Part shown: piece by piece, positions 1 through 9,623 of the stretch
How the letters are laid out: each line of letters begins with the position of its first letter
How positions within the stretch are numbered: position 1 is the stretch's first letter
Origin: Glaciecola sp. 33A
GTDB taxonomy: Bacteria; Pseudomonadota; Gammaproteobacteria; Enterobacterales; Alteromonadaceae
Length of the DNA stretch: 64,000 nt
Reading direction: 5' to 3'
NCBI RefSeq assembly: GCF_002836745.1
Contig: NZ_PJAR01000043.1
Location: 248,001 to 312,000 of the forward strand
Notes under the pieces: generated by a model
What the model was told of the DNA's origin: nothing
The model's input: only the letters and a program-made list of their open reading frames with translations
Databases searched by the model: none
Program-made: the position numbers and the translations under genes

Positions 1-83
1 AATACCGTACGTTGACGCTTAAAAATGGGCAAATGATAACAGATGGTCTGAATGAGCAACCTAACCAAGGTTTGTATGTATGA
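1..83 (+). CDS. ftsE: FtsE, cell division ATP-binding protein (C-terminal end only)
   Basis: The open frame from base 3 to the TGA at 81-83 encodes 26 residues beginning YRTLTLKNGQMI, which resembles the C-terminal tail of FtsE, the cytoplasmic ABC ATPase that partners FtsX at the divisome. The gene is cut by the window edge, so no ATPase motif is visible and the identity rests on this tail and on ftsX following directly. The stop overlaps the ftsX start as ATGA, a typical coupled arrangement for this pair. Confidence 0.8.
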   Translation, partial: YRTLTLKNGQMITDGLNEQPNQGLYV

Positions 84-1060
84 GTCTATTGTTTAAAGGC
101 CGTGCACAAGGTGCTGAGGCTATCAAAATTGGCGTTTTGCAATTGCTCATTATGTTTTTTACAGACCATTTGCGCCAAGCAGTAAATAGCCTCGGGGAAC
201 TATGGCGGTCGCCATTTGCCTCATTGATGACAATTGGTGTGTTAGGTTTCAGTATCACCTTACCCAGTACGCTCTACGTGCTAGTTAAAAATACCGAACA
301 AATCAGTCAACAGTGGGAACAAGCATCAGAAATTTCATTGTTTTTAAGGACAGGAGTAACCGATGCCAGTGCTCAACAGCTATTAACGCGATTGCGATTA
401 TGGCCTGAAGTTGCCGAGGTCGCCTATATTAGTCCCGCGGAAGGCTTAAAAGAATTTCAAGTGTTGTCTGGGCTCGGTGACGCGTTGAATTACCTCGAAA
501 CAAATCCACTACCAGGCGTCGTCTTAGTTGTGCCTACCGTTAAGCATTCGAGCCCTACGTCGGCGGGTATGTTGCTAAACAAACTACGCAAAGAAAGAGA
601 AGTTGAGATTGGTAAATTAGATATCGAATGGTTAGAACGTCTCTACGCACTTATCGGTATCGCAAAAGATCTAGTCACCCTGTTAGCGGTGCTGCTATTT
701 TTTGCCGTGGTGCTGATAATAGGTAATACAATACGGCTTAATATTTTAAGTAAAAGAGATGAAATTGTGGTTATGAAACTGGTGGGAGCGACTGATGCTT
801 TCATACAAAGACCCTTTTTATATACCGGTTTTTGGTACGGTTTCTTAGGTGGTATCATGGCTTGGGTAACCGTACTGTTGATTTTGTTATGGGTTGATTA
901 CAGCATGCAAGGTTTCATGGAAAAATATCAAGTCAGCTTTAATTTGACGGCGATGGACTTAAGTACGTTAATTGTAATGTTGTTGGTTTCTGTGAGTTTA
1001 GGGATAGCAGGGTCGCTCTTATCCGTGCAACGTCATGTGAAAGATATTGAACCACGTTAA
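80..1060 (+). CDS. ftsX: FtsX, cell division ABC transporter permease
   Basis: This 326-residue inner-membrane protein is the FtsX partner of FtsE, which regulates septal peptidoglycan hydrolysis. It shows the family topology: a cytoplasmic N-terminus, a first membrane segment near residues 48-70, a periplasmic domain of about 120 residues, then three membrane segments in the C-terminal half (near 195-220, 245-275 and 292-315). The MKLVGATDAFIQRPF stretch before the third segment is characteristic of FtsX. The ATG at 80 overlaps the ftsE stop by four bases, which supports this start; a later Met (about residue 25) is possible. In many gammaproteobacteria rpoH follows ftsX directly, but here two EAL-HDOD genes on the other strand are inserted between them. 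Confidence 0.95.
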   Translation: MSLLFKGRAQGAEAIKIGVLQLLIMFFTDHLRQAVNSLGELWRSPFASLMTIGVLGFSITLPSTLYVLVKNTEQISQQWEQASEISLFLRTGVTDASAQQLLTRLRLWPEVAEVAYISPAEGLKEFQVLSGLGDALNYLETNPLPGVVLVVPTVKHSSPTSAGMLLNKLRKEREVEIGKLDIEWLERLYALIGIAKDLVTLLAVLLFFAVVLIIGNTIRLNILSKRDEIVVMKLVGATDAFIQRPFLYTGFWYGFLGGIMAWVTVLLILLWVDYSMQGFMEKYQVSFNLTAMDLSTLIVMLLVSVSLGIAGSLLSVQRHVKDIEPR

Positions 1061-1096
1061 GGGTATGTGTTTGGACGTGAATGTGGTGTTGTCTAT

Positions 1097-2338
1097 TTAG
1101 CGTTGAGGCCTAGATTTTGGGAAGAAATCAGATAGTGCTTGACGCATTTCATTACTCCAACGAATGGCATCATTAAAAATGCCATGCAGTTCTTTCTGAG
1201 AAATATCTGACTTTGCAGCTTGTGTCATTATTTTTCCCCATAACCCGCTTTCAAACGCTCTCGCCGTTTCAAGATACTGTAAATAATTACCCTCAACGCC
1301 CTGTAGTGCCTGCTTTATATCTTCACTGATAGGTAGTTTTTCTAGAATCGTCGACATTTCGCCATCTAAAATAGTATCTAGCAGCGAAAACAAGCCAACA
1401 ATGAATGCCGACATCGCTTTTTTCTTGCCATGCTTATGAATTTCAAAGAGCTCACAAAACTTTGCTCTAACCACTGATACTTGAAGTAACTCAACAGGCT
1501 TCTCGTCATTTAGACTGGCAAGGGATAGCAGTGCAATGAATTTTTTGACTTCAACTTCACCAAGATAATGCAAGGCATGACGCAGCGATGTTATTTTTTC
1601 GCGTTTATTGATCATTGGGTTATTAATAAAGCGCAGTAATAAATACGACAGTGCCGCATCACGTTCAATAATGGAAACTACTTTTTCTAAGTCAAATTGA
1701 GAAGTTGCACTGTGCGACATCAACTCCAACAAGATGAGTTTAGAGGAAGGTAAGGATTTCGCCGTTTTGGTATTAGGTTGAGTAAAAAAGTAGCCTTGGA
1801 AATAATCAAAACCTAAGTCAAGGCACATGGCAAATTGGTCCAGTGTGGAAACTTGCTCCGCGACCAGTTGAATACCTGAATCGGCTAAAGTGGGGATGTG
1901 TTTCTCGAGCATTTGTGGACTGATTTTATTTATATCAACCTTAACAATATCAATATAAGGATATGGCGCTAACACAGCTGATTGTAGACGATTGTCATTC
2001 AGTGCAATTTGATACCCAGACTTCTTAAGAGACTCACAGGCATCCATTAAGCTGGTATTGACCGCCGGATTTTGGGTCAACTCAACGATGATCTTGTCTG
2101 CCGTAAGCTCTGCTGGAAATCGGTTAATTATGGTTTCTGGTAGAAAATTGATAAAAGCACGTTGATTGCCCGAAATGTCATCGATACCCAATGTATTGAA
2201 TCTCGAATTGATTAACTCTGACTTTTTTGGTTCATGTTCAGGGTATGCGCCATTGGCACCATCTCTGAATAAAAGTTCGTAGGCAAATAGATCTTGGTCT
2301 TTGTCCAAGATTGGCTGGCGAGCAATAAATGCAAACAT
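1097..2338 (-). CDS. EAL-HDOD domain signalling protein (copy A)
   Basis: A 413-residue soluble protein with an N-terminal EAL-like domain (about residues 1-200) and a C-terminal HDOD domain (about 205-400), the YuxH-like architecture. The EAL signature is changed to ELL (in FAYELLFRDG), and the catalytic DDFG region reads LNDNRLQ, so c-di-GMP hydrolysis is unlikely and a binding or scaffold role is more plausible. The start ATG is preceded on its strand by AAGGAAG. It lies 21 bases downstream of a clear paralog (2360-3589) with which it shares nearly identical HDOD stretches such as INNPMINKR and KKFIALL, so the pair arose by tandem duplication and is probably co-transcribed. The exact cellular role is unknown. 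Confidence 0.88.
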   Translation of the reverse strand: MFAFIARQPILDKDQDLFAYELLFRDGANGAYPEHEPKKSELINSRFNTLGIDDISGNQRAFINFLPETIINRFPAELTADKIIVELTQNPAVNTSLMDACESLKKSGYQIALNDNRLQSAVLAPYPYIDIVKVDINKISPQMLEKHIPTLADSGIQLVAEQVSTLDQFAMCLDLGFDYFQGYFFTQPNTKTAKSLPSSKLILLELMSHSATSQFDLEKVVSIIERDAALSYLLLRFINNPMINKREKITSLRHALHYLGEVEVKKFIALLSLASLNDEKPVELLQVSVVRAKFCELFEIHKHGKKKAMSAFIVGLFSLLDTILDGEMSTILEKLPISEDIKQALQGVEGNYLQYLETARAFESGLWGKIMTQAAKSDISQKELHGIFNDAIRWSNEMRQALSDFFPKSRPQR

Positions 2339-2359
2339 CTCTACTTCCTTTCTTAGGTT

Positions 2360-3589
2360 TTAGCTAATTGAATCATTCATATTTTGAGCCCAATGCATCG
2401 CTTCATAATACAGCGTGTACAAACGCTCACCGGTAAGCTCAAACTGAAGTGCGATGTAATCTATCTCGTCCCAATTAGCTTCCTCAAACGCAAAACAAGC
2501 TCGCATTTGCAGGCCCAACGTTGAATCGATGTTCTTTTTACACAAGGCGTCGCGTAATTCTTGACCAACCGGAAGCTTTCCAACTAAATTTTCCATGGTT
2601 TGGTCGAGTAACGCGTCAAGCATTGAAAATAAGCCCAATATAAAGCTGGTTGGCGGATTCTCGGGTAATTCTAGTTCAATTGACATAAGAGAGCAAAAAC
2701 GTGCTCTAACTAAGGATTGAATGAGCAGTTCAGTGGGTTTTTCGCCGCGCATATTTGCGAGTGCAAGCAGGGCGATAAACTTCTTAATTTCAACATGGCC
2801 CATATAATTAATGGCGTGTTGCAGCGATTCAATTTTTTGCCGTTTATTAATCATTGGATTATTGATAAAGCGCATCAACTTGTAAGCTAGACCAACATCC
2901 TTTTCAATAACCTTGATGACTTCTGCAGTATCAAAATTAGGTGAATTACTTAAACTAACAAGTTTGGTGACTGAATTCAGTGAGGCATTCAAATCACGAT
3001 GTCGGATCATCTCTGGTCGAGCTAAAAAATAACCTTGAAAGAGCTTCACTCCCATTGCTTTGAATCGTTCAAACTGTTCATGAGTTTCTACTTTTTCAGC
3101 AATAATCCTAATGCCTTGGGCATTTAGTATTTGAATTTTCGCTATTGCAGCAGCGCCTTGCTTCTCTATTTCCTCAACTTCAACCTTGATAAAGTCGATA
3201 AAAGGAAGAAATACATCCCAGCGCGGAGCAAAATCGTAATCATCAAGTGCGAGTTGATAACCAAGGTCGCGAATGTGTTTGCAGGCTTGCACTAGCTCAT
3301 CGTTAACTTCAACAGTTTCGACTATCTCAATTACAACGCATGATGGGTCGAGCGTTGAGGGAAATCGGTATAAGAGCGTGTCTTGATGAAAATTGATGAA
3401 GGCAGGCTTTTTGAAGGTAATATCTTCAATACCTACAGTCAGATGACTGTTAGCAATCATGCTACTAGTGGCCTCGTCCGGAGACATGTCAGGGAAACAA
3501 TTACTATCACCATTCCTGAATAATAACTCATACGCGAATACACGTTTTTCAACATTATAAATAGCTTGCCTTGCAACATATGAAAACAT
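2360..3589 (-). CDS. EAL-HDOD domain signalling protein (copy B)
   Basis: A 409-residue paralog of the downstream gene with the same order: degenerate EAL domain (about 1-200) then HDOD domain (about 205-400). The EAL motif is ELL (FAYELLFRNG), and the metal-site region reads LDDYDFA, which keeps one more acid than copy A but still departs from the DDFG of active phosphodiesterases. It is the first gene of the pair and is divergent from rpoH across a 316-base gap. No strong ribosome binding site precedes the ATG. Proteins of this class in other bacteria act in motility and stress signalling, but nothing here identifies the partner. Confidence 0.88.
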   Translation of the reverse strand: MFSYVARQAIYNVEKRVFAYELLFRNGDSNCFPDMSPDEATSSMIANSHLTVGIEDITFKKPAFINFHQDTLLYRFPSTLDPSCVVIEIVETVEVNDELVQACKHIRDLGYQLALDDYDFAPRWDVFLPFIDFIKVEVEEIEKQGAAAIAKIQILNAQGIRIIAEKVETHEQFERFKAMGVKLFQGYFLARPEMIRHRDLNASLNSVTKLVSLSNSPNFDTAEVIKVIEKDVGLAYKLMRFINNPMINKRQKIESLQHAINYMGHVEIKKFIALLALANMRGEKPTELLIQSLVRARFCSLMSIELELPENPPTSFILGLFSMLDALLDQTMENLVGKLPVGQELRDALCKKNIDSTLGLQMRACFAFEEANWDEIDYIALQFELTGERLYTLYYEAMHWAQNMNDSIS

Positions 3590-3905
3590 TAATTAACTGC
3601 TCAAAGAAGGAAGCAATAATAAAAATAAATTGCTTGTTTTATGATCGTTTTACGAATTTAGCATATAATAATAAAGTGTAATCATTTAATTAGAAAGAAA
3701 ATCGCTTAAAGACACTTTTTTATTACTTGGGGCTTGAGTTTTGACTAAGAATCCTCATATACGCTCTAATAATTTAGTCGAACTTTTGTTCTAGTGCGAT
3801 GTCTACATACGGTGTGCACAAAATTGTGTGTTACAATGCCGATGAGTACACAGTGAAATCAGCAGCACTGAAAGTAATTTTGTAGAATGAAGTAACGAGG
3901 TAAAA
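3590..3905. other. Divergent intergenic region between EAL-HDOD copy B and rpoH
   Basis: This 316-base AT-rich gap holds promoters for both directions and no convincing ORF. The rpoH-proximal half contains a sigma-E-like element at 3780-3806 and a possible -10 hexamer TACAAT at 3832-3837. A loosely palindromic stretch, TGTGCACAAAATTGTGTG, lies at 3813-3830; its meaning is unknown. Confidence 0.6.
3780..3806 (+). promoter_or_regulatory. Candidate sigma-E promoter of rpoH
   Basis: GAACTT at 3780-3785 is followed after exactly 16 bases by TCTAC at 3802-3806. This matches the E. coli sigma-E pattern (GAACTT, 16 bases, TCTGA) known upstream of rpoH, with a mismatched -10 end. The element lies 100 bases before the rpoH ATG. 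The call is inference from the pattern. Confidence 0.45.
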
Positions 3906-4757
3906 ATGAGTACAAAAATGCAAACATTAGCATTAAGCGTTCCGCGAATTGGCAGTATCGAAAGCTATGTTCAAGCGGTTAGTCGCATTAATATGCTAAC
4001 AGCAGACGAAGAAAATTCCTTAGCCGTGCGCTTATTTGACGAGGGTGACCTTGAAGCTGCGCGCAAATTAGTTATGTCTCACCTGCGATTTGTCGTGCAT
4101 GTTGCAAAGTCTTATGCTGGTTACGGTTTGCCACAAGCGGACCTAATTCAAGAAGGCAATATTGGTCTAATGAAGGCGGTTAAGCGCTTTGATCCTAATG
4201 TTGGCGTACGCTTGGTATCGTTTGCTGTGCACTGGATAAAAGCAGAAATCCATGAATTCGTATTGAAAAATTGGCGTATCGTAAAAGTTGCAACAACGAA
4301 AGCGCAACGTAAATTATTTTTTAACCTTCGAAAAGCCAAAAAGCGTTTGGGTTGGTTTACGCACGAAGAAGTACAAAAAGTCGCCGAAGAGCTTGGTGTT
4401 AGTACCAAGGAAGTATTGCAGATGGAAGCTCGCATGAGCAGCCACGATGCATCGTTTGATTTATCAGCTGACGATGATGAGTCAAGCACGTTTGCGCCAG
4501 CTCAATATCTAGAGGATAAATCGACTGACGTTGAAATGGACGTTATCAACACCGCTCATGATCAAAATGCATCGAAAAGTTTGCACTCAGCGATCAAAAC
4601 GCTAGATGCAAGAAGTCAGCACATTATTGAAACGCGTTGGTTGTCGGATGATAAAATGACGCTACAAGACTTGGCTGATGAGTATCAAGTATCGGCTGAA
4701 CGTGTTCGTCAAATCGAAAAGAACGCAATGAAAAAGCTACAAGCAGCGATGGCTTAA
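3906..4757 (+). CDS. rpoH: RNA polymerase sigma factor RpoH (sigma-32)
   Basis: This 283-residue heat-shock sigma factor is nearly the same length as the E. coli protein. Region 2 reads [20 protein letters not shown], the diagnostic RpoH box QRKLFFNLR is present near residue 136, and a region 4.2 helix-turn-helix ([20 protein letters not shown]) ends the protein. It directs transcription of chaperones and proteases after protein-folding stress. The ATG is preceded by GAGGTAAAA, a good ribosome binding site. The 316-base leader could carry the temperature-responsive mRNA structure known for rpoH, but this cannot be judged without folding. A terminator follows. Confidence 0.97.
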   Translation: MSTKMQTLALSVPRIGSIESYVQAVSRINMLTADEENSLAVRLFDEGDLEAARKLVMSHLRFVVHVAKSYAGYGLPQADLIQEGNIGLMKAVKRFDPNVGVRLVSFAVHWIKAEIHEFVLKNWRIVKVATTKAQRKLFFNLRKAKKRLGWFTHEEVQKVAEELGVSTKEVLQMEARMSSHDASFDLSADDDESSTFAPAQYLEDKSTDVEMDVINTAHDQNASKSLHSAIKTLDARSQHIIETRWLSDDKMTLQDLADEYQVSAERVRQIEKNAMKKLQAAMA

Positions 4758-4809
4758 GTAGATATTTTTGCGGTTTGTTGTGTCGTTATTTGCTAGAAAT
4801 ACCTAAAAA

Positions 4810-4839
4810 GTGCCCATGGAAACATGCGCATTTTTTTTT
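4810..4839 (+). terminator. Rho-independent terminator after rpoH
   Basis: GTGCCCATG and CATGCGCAT pair with one C-C mismatch and one G-T wobble around a GAAA loop, followed by a run of nine T. It closes rpoH and separates it from the DoxX gene. Confidence 0.75.
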
Positions 4840-4911
4840 GTTTAACACTATCGCTTTTACATAAGCGACATAATTAATCTAAAAAACGCACCTATAAAAA
4901 GGATTTTAGAT

Positions 4912-5352
4912 ATGCAAAAAATAACTAAGCTAGTTGAGTTGCCCAGTTTGCTCTTGGGCCGTTTTTTACTGGGAGCTTATTTTATTATACCAGGTGTTCA
5001 AAAAATCACGCAATACGAATTCATGATGCAATACATGTCTAGACACAGTGTGCCATTTATTGACGTATTACTTCCGGTCACTATCATATTGCAAATTTTG
5101 TTAGGTTTGGTTGTTATTTTCGGTTTTAAAACCAAGCTGTCTGCATTCTTATTGGCTGCAATAACACTGCTAATTAGCATGTATATGCACAATTTCTGGG
5201 ATCTGCCTGAGGGTTCAGATGTGGTCCATGAAACCCAAAATTTCTTCAAAAATATGGCAATTATGGCGGGCTTATTAGTATTGTCTGCAAGAGGCGCTGG
5301 TGAATTTAGCATAGATAATTGGCGCTCTCAGCGTAAGCTCAATTTAGCTTAG
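4912..5352 (+). CDS. DoxX family membrane protein
   Basis: A 146-residue inner-membrane protein with four predicted membrane segments (near residues 12-32, 55-75, 78-95 and 118-135). The N-terminal LLLGRFLLGAYFIIPGVQKI is the typical DoxX opening. DoxX proteins are linked to thiol and redox stress or to quinol oxidation in different organisms, so the substrate is not certain. The ATG is supported by AAGGA nine bases upstream. It stands alone, with the rpoH terminator upstream and a convergent gene downstream. Confidence 0.85.
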   Translation: MQKITKLVELPSLLLGRFLLGAYFIIPGVQKITQYEFMMQYMSRHSVPFIDVLLPVTIILQILLGLVVIFGFKTKLSAFLLAAITLLISMYMHNFWDLPEGSDVVHETQNFFKNMAIMAGLLVLSARGAGEFSIDNWRSQRKLNLA

Positions 5353-5406
5353 CGCTGAGGGTAGCGCTGTTTGCCAATAGTTAAAGCAATTGTGCTGCTA
5401 GTTTAA

Positions 5407-6315
5407 TTATTCGTCTTTTATAGGTGGAATAACCCAGTATTTTCCGGTAAAACGTGCTACCGAAGTGTCACCATCATGAATATCAACAGTGAGTTCAATT
5501 GGGCACTTTTTATTTTCTTTTAGTAAATCAAAACGGGCTTTTACTGACTCAATATTACAAATAGCACGAGGACGAATTGTAATCGGCCTATGATAGTGAA
5601 TATTGCCCTCACCGAGCACAATCTCTCCCGTTAAATGTTTTTGTTTAAGCTGTAAGAATATCATTCCCCAACCGGTTAGAGTTGCTTGCGAAAAGATACT
5701 GCCAGCAAACATTGAACCGTGCAGATTAATATTTTTATTTAACGATGCTCTCGTTTCTATTGTACGTTCAGTATACTGATATAACTTGATACCCATGTGT
5801 TCTGTAATCGGAATTTTTTCATGCCAGGTATCTTGTAATTCTTTACACCACTGCGGATGCAATATGAGTACATTGTTGTCCACTAGTATCTTGAACATGT
5901 GCTTGCGTTTTAGTTTACCAAGCTCTGTTGGTGCTTTGCTTTCGACTTCAAAACCACATGCAGAAAAAAATGATATTGAGGTTTCACGAGAATTTGTAAC
6001 AGCTCTCATTGCGCCTAGATCACGAGCGACCACTTCCAATGCACCTAGTATGATTTGCCCAACTCCTTTGCGGCGGTATTTCTTATCAACCGCTATATGC
6101 CTAATTTGCGCCTCTTCCCCTGAGTTTAAATGTATCCTACCGCAAGCAACAATATCGCCAGACGGACTCAAAACAACTCTATGCTCGCTGACTGTCTCGT
6201 ATTCATCTTTCTCAGAACCGGGAGGAAAGCCCCATTGCTCACGAAGCCACTGCCATCTAAAATGGAAATAGTCATTGAGTTCTTGTTCTGATCTAGGTGT
6301 TGATATAGTAAACAA
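5407..6315 (-). CDS. fabY: YiiD/FabY-type fused GNAT-hotdog protein (fatty acid initiation)
   Basis: A 302-residue fusion of an N-terminal GNAT domain (about 1-145; the acetyl-CoA loop is RRKGVG) with a C-terminal hotdog thioesterase-like domain (about 150-300; MFAGSIFSQATLTGWGMIFL is the family block). This is the YiiD architecture. E. coli YiiD is reported to support fatty acid initiation, probably by malonyl-ACP decarboxylation. The start is TTG, preceded on its strand by GAGGT at good spacing, and the N-terminus aligns with E. coli YiiD. It is the last gene of a minus-strand run pip-dtd-fabY; the dtd-yiiD adjacency is also seen in E. coli, next to yihY. Confidence 0.85.
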   Translation of the reverse strand: MFTISTPRSEQELNDYFHFRWQWLREQWGFPPGSEKDEYETVSEHRVVLSPSGDIVACGRIHLNSGEEAQIRHIAVDKKYRRKGVGQIILGALEVVARDLGAMRAVTNSRETSISFFSACGFEVESKAPTELGKLKRKHMFKILVDNNVLILHPQWCKELQDTWHEKIPITEHMGIKLYQYTERTIETRASLNKNINLHGSMFAGSIFSQATLTGWGMIFLQLKQKHLTGEIVLGEGNIHYHRPITIRPRAICNIESVKARFDLLKENKKCPIELTVDIHDGDTSVARFTGKYWVIPPIKDE

Positions 6316-6449
6316 TAGCTAACCTCGTTCGTCGTTTCGCGTTGACGTCGTCTTTTGGTAATCGTGCAGTGTATCTTGAATGGCGCACGGTTGACTAGTG
6401 GCTAGTAGGCTTTTGCGCTTCGATAGTAAATGTATGGGTGATGTTCGCT

Positions 6450-6887
6450 CTATGTTTCAATCCAAAAAGTTACAGGCCCGTCATTTATTAATGATACAGC
6501 CATATCTGCACCGAAGACGCCTGTTTGGCACTCACGGAATTCAGTTGCAACATGTTTAATAAATGCCTGATAGATTAACTCCCCGTGTGCTGGCGTTGCA
6601 CCTTTCGAAAAGCCGGGTCTGTTGCCTTTTGTGGTATCGGCGACTAAGGTAAATTGGGATACCACCAACAATTCGCCGTTGATGTCAAAAAGGCTTTTAT
6701 TCATTTTACCCGCAGCATCAGTAAATATTCGATAATTGAAAACCTTACGAGCCATTTTTTGGATCTGTAATGCACTATCATCTTTTTCAACGCCAAGTAA
6801 AAGAACAATACCAGTGCCAATGTTCGCGACTATTTCTCCATCTATACGAACGGATGCTGATGTTACTCTCTGAATCAGGCCTTTCAA
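6450..6887 (-). CDS. dtd: D-aminoacyl-tRNA deacylase Dtd
   Basis: A 145-residue enzyme that hydrolyses D-amino acids wrongly attached to tRNA. Both family signatures are present: SQFTL near residue 78 and NDGPVT near residue 136. The length matches the family. The start codon is TTG, and it overlaps the TGA of the upstream pip gene in the four bases TTGA, with AGGTGAT just before it. Together these make this start very likely and imply coupled translation. The gene is followed by fabY after about 130 bases. Confidence 0.95.
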   Translation of the reverse strand: MKGLIQRVTSASVRIDGEIVANIGTGIVLLLGVEKDDSALQIQKMARKVFNYRIFTDAAGKMNKSLFDINGELLVVSQFTLVADTTKGNRPGFSKGATPAHGELIYQAFIKHVATEFRECQTGVFGADMAVSLINDGPVTFWIET

Positions 6888-7858
6888 AAATCATCACCTA
6901 TTTCAAACATTTCATTCATTATATTAATCAGCTCCTTGGCAATGCCTACTTCAGACATACTGTGACCCGCATTATTAACGATTTTTAGCGTAGATTGAGG
7001 CAGTGCTTTGTGGACACAATAAGCGGCTTCTAATTTGCAAACCATGTCATATCGCCCGTGGACGATATGACATGGTACATCTATAATTTTTGTAATATTG
7101 TCCAATATGTAGTTTTCTTCAATAAAGCATTTATTGAGAAGATAGTGGCACTCTAGTAGTGCTAAGCTTTTTATTTGCTTATCAGCACTAAAATCACTCA
7201 TCATCACATTTGGCGCAGAAAGTCGGGAGATGCATCCCTCCCAATCAAACCACGATTTTAACGCTGAGAGACTAATGTTAGGATCATTATTTTGGAATAA
7301 ACTAATAAATTGTTTGCACACCGCATCAGCTGACGAAGAGTCAATAATATGTTTTGAAAATTTTTCGTATGCCTCTGGGTAGACTTGTGCCGCGCCGCCT
7401 GATGGCAGTAAAAACCAGTCTGCGTCTTCTTTACGTGCAAGGAATACGCCGCGTAAAACTATTGAGATAACAAATTCAGGGTATTTAATCGTGTAAAGTA
7501 AGGCTAGGGTTGAGCCCCATGATCCGCCGAACACCACCCATTTATCAATACCCAACTGTTGGCGAACAGCCTCAAAATCGCAAAGTAGCAACTGAGTCGT
7601 ATTGTTATTGGTATCTCCAAATGGAATAGAGCGTCCACACCCTCTCTGCTCAACACCAATGACATGGTATTTTTTCGGATTGAAGGGCCATTGATAGTTT
7701 TCGCATAAACCAGCACCTGGGCCACCGTGCATGTATATTACAGGGATGCCTTTGGGGTTACCGCTTTGCTCAATGTACAGTTCATGTCCATCTGAAACTT
7801 CGATAGTTTGATGCTGATAAACAACGTTAGTGTGAAAATTTGGGCTAATATCCCGCAA
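6884..7858 (-). CDS. pip: Proline iminopeptidase (alpha/beta hydrolase)
   Basis: A cytoplasmic alpha/beta hydrolase that removes N-terminal proline from peptides. It carries the oxyanion motif HGGPGAG, the nucleophile motif GGSWGS, and the later acid (GRYD) and base (NAGH) of the triad, the S33 proline iminopeptidase pattern. The frame stays open to a TTG at 7939 (351 residues), but the family begins near LRDISPNF, so the TTG at 7858 giving 324 residues fits the usual length better. Neither start has a strong ribosome binding site. The stop overlaps the dtd start, so the two are coupled. Confidence 0.88.
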   Translation of the reverse strand: MRDISPNFHTNVVYQHQTIEVSDGHELYIEQSGNPKGIPVIYMHGGPGAGLCENYQWPFNPKKYHVIGVEQRGCGRSIPFGDTNNNTTQLLLCDFEAVRQQLGIDKWVVFGGSWGSTLALLYTIKYPEFVISIVLRGVFLARKEDADWFLLPSGGAAQVYPEAYEKFSKHIIDSSSADAVCKQFISLFQNNDPNISLSALKSWFDWEGCISRLSAPNVMMSDFSADKQIKSLALLECHYLLNKCFIEENYILDNITKIIDVPCHIVHGRYDMVCKLEAAYCVHKALPQSTLKIVNNAGHSMSEVGIAKELINIMNEMFEIGDDF

Positions 7859-8111
7859 TGGACTACGCTCTATAAATTGATATTTTGAAACATAAAAAAC
7901 GCTACGAAAGTCGACATTCTCTTTTTGCTTTTTAAACAAAATGTAAACTGTTATTGGTAAAATCTAAATCTCATAATACGATTTTAAAGGTCTTTAAGTC
8001 AATTTAATGGCGTTTGTTTAATTAGTGTATTGACTACAATTGACAGTAGCGTCACCCACGCGGTTCCACCTGTGTCATTAGTCGATCGTGTAGAGGACAC
8101 TGAAAACACCC

Positions 8112-8136
8112 AAAAAGAAGCGTAAGCGTTCTTCTA
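8112..8136 (-). terminator. Probable terminator of metJ
   Basis: Read on the minus strand, AGAAG and CTTCT with inner CG pairs form a short bulged stem right at the metJ stop codon, followed by TTTTTG. The stem is short, so the call is moderate. Confidence 0.45.
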
Positions 8137-8454
8137 TTCGGCTTCTACTGCATCAATATCAATGCCCATTTCTCGCATGATTTCTCTTGCCGACGCTGGA
8201 ATCCGATTCGTATTATCTTTTTTCAGATCACTATCATAAGGCAACGGCTGGCCTGTAAATGCATGCAAAAATGCTTCACACAACAATTCTGAATTAGTGG
8301 CATGACGCAGATTGTTCACTTGGCGTCGGGTGCGTTCATCCGTAAGCACTTTTAATACATTAATTGGAATTGAAACTGTGACCTTCTTAACTTGCTCGTT
8401 TTTTTTGCCATGCTCTGCATACGGGTGTATATATTTACCATTCCACTGTGCCAT
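8134..8454 (-). CDS. metJ: MetJ, methionine repressor
   Basis: This 106-residue ribbon-helix-helix repressor matches the family length (about 105). The DNA-contacting beta strand [10 protein letters not shown] is near residues 22-31, and the following helices include [20 protein letters not shown], a nearly invariant MetJ block. MetJ binds arrays of eight-base met boxes with S-adenosylmethionine as corepressor. It is divergent from metF across 139 bases that contain such an array, as in E. coli metJ regions, so it probably represses both itself and metF. Confidence 0.97.
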   Translation of the reverse strand: MAQWNGKYIHPYAEHGKKNEQVKKVTVSIPINVLKVLTDERTRRQVNNLRHATNSELLCEAFLHAFTGQPLPYDSDLKKDNTNRIPASAREIMREMGIDIDAVEAE

Positions 8455-8515
8455 GTGAATCCTTGTTGTTTTAGTTATTTCAAAATTCTAACCCGTATAG
8501 GAAAAATATCAATCT

Positions 8516-9481
<966 letters not shown>

Positions 9482-9623
9482 GCGTTTTTATTAAGCACCC
9501 GTATAAGATAGGTTTAAGTTCAATGCTGTTAGAGGTAAGCTAATGGTCTTACGGTGCCTCTTCTATCTTTCATTTTGAACTATTAAAAGACGCTACTAGC
9601 AGCAACAAGTGGAGCTTGCTGAG

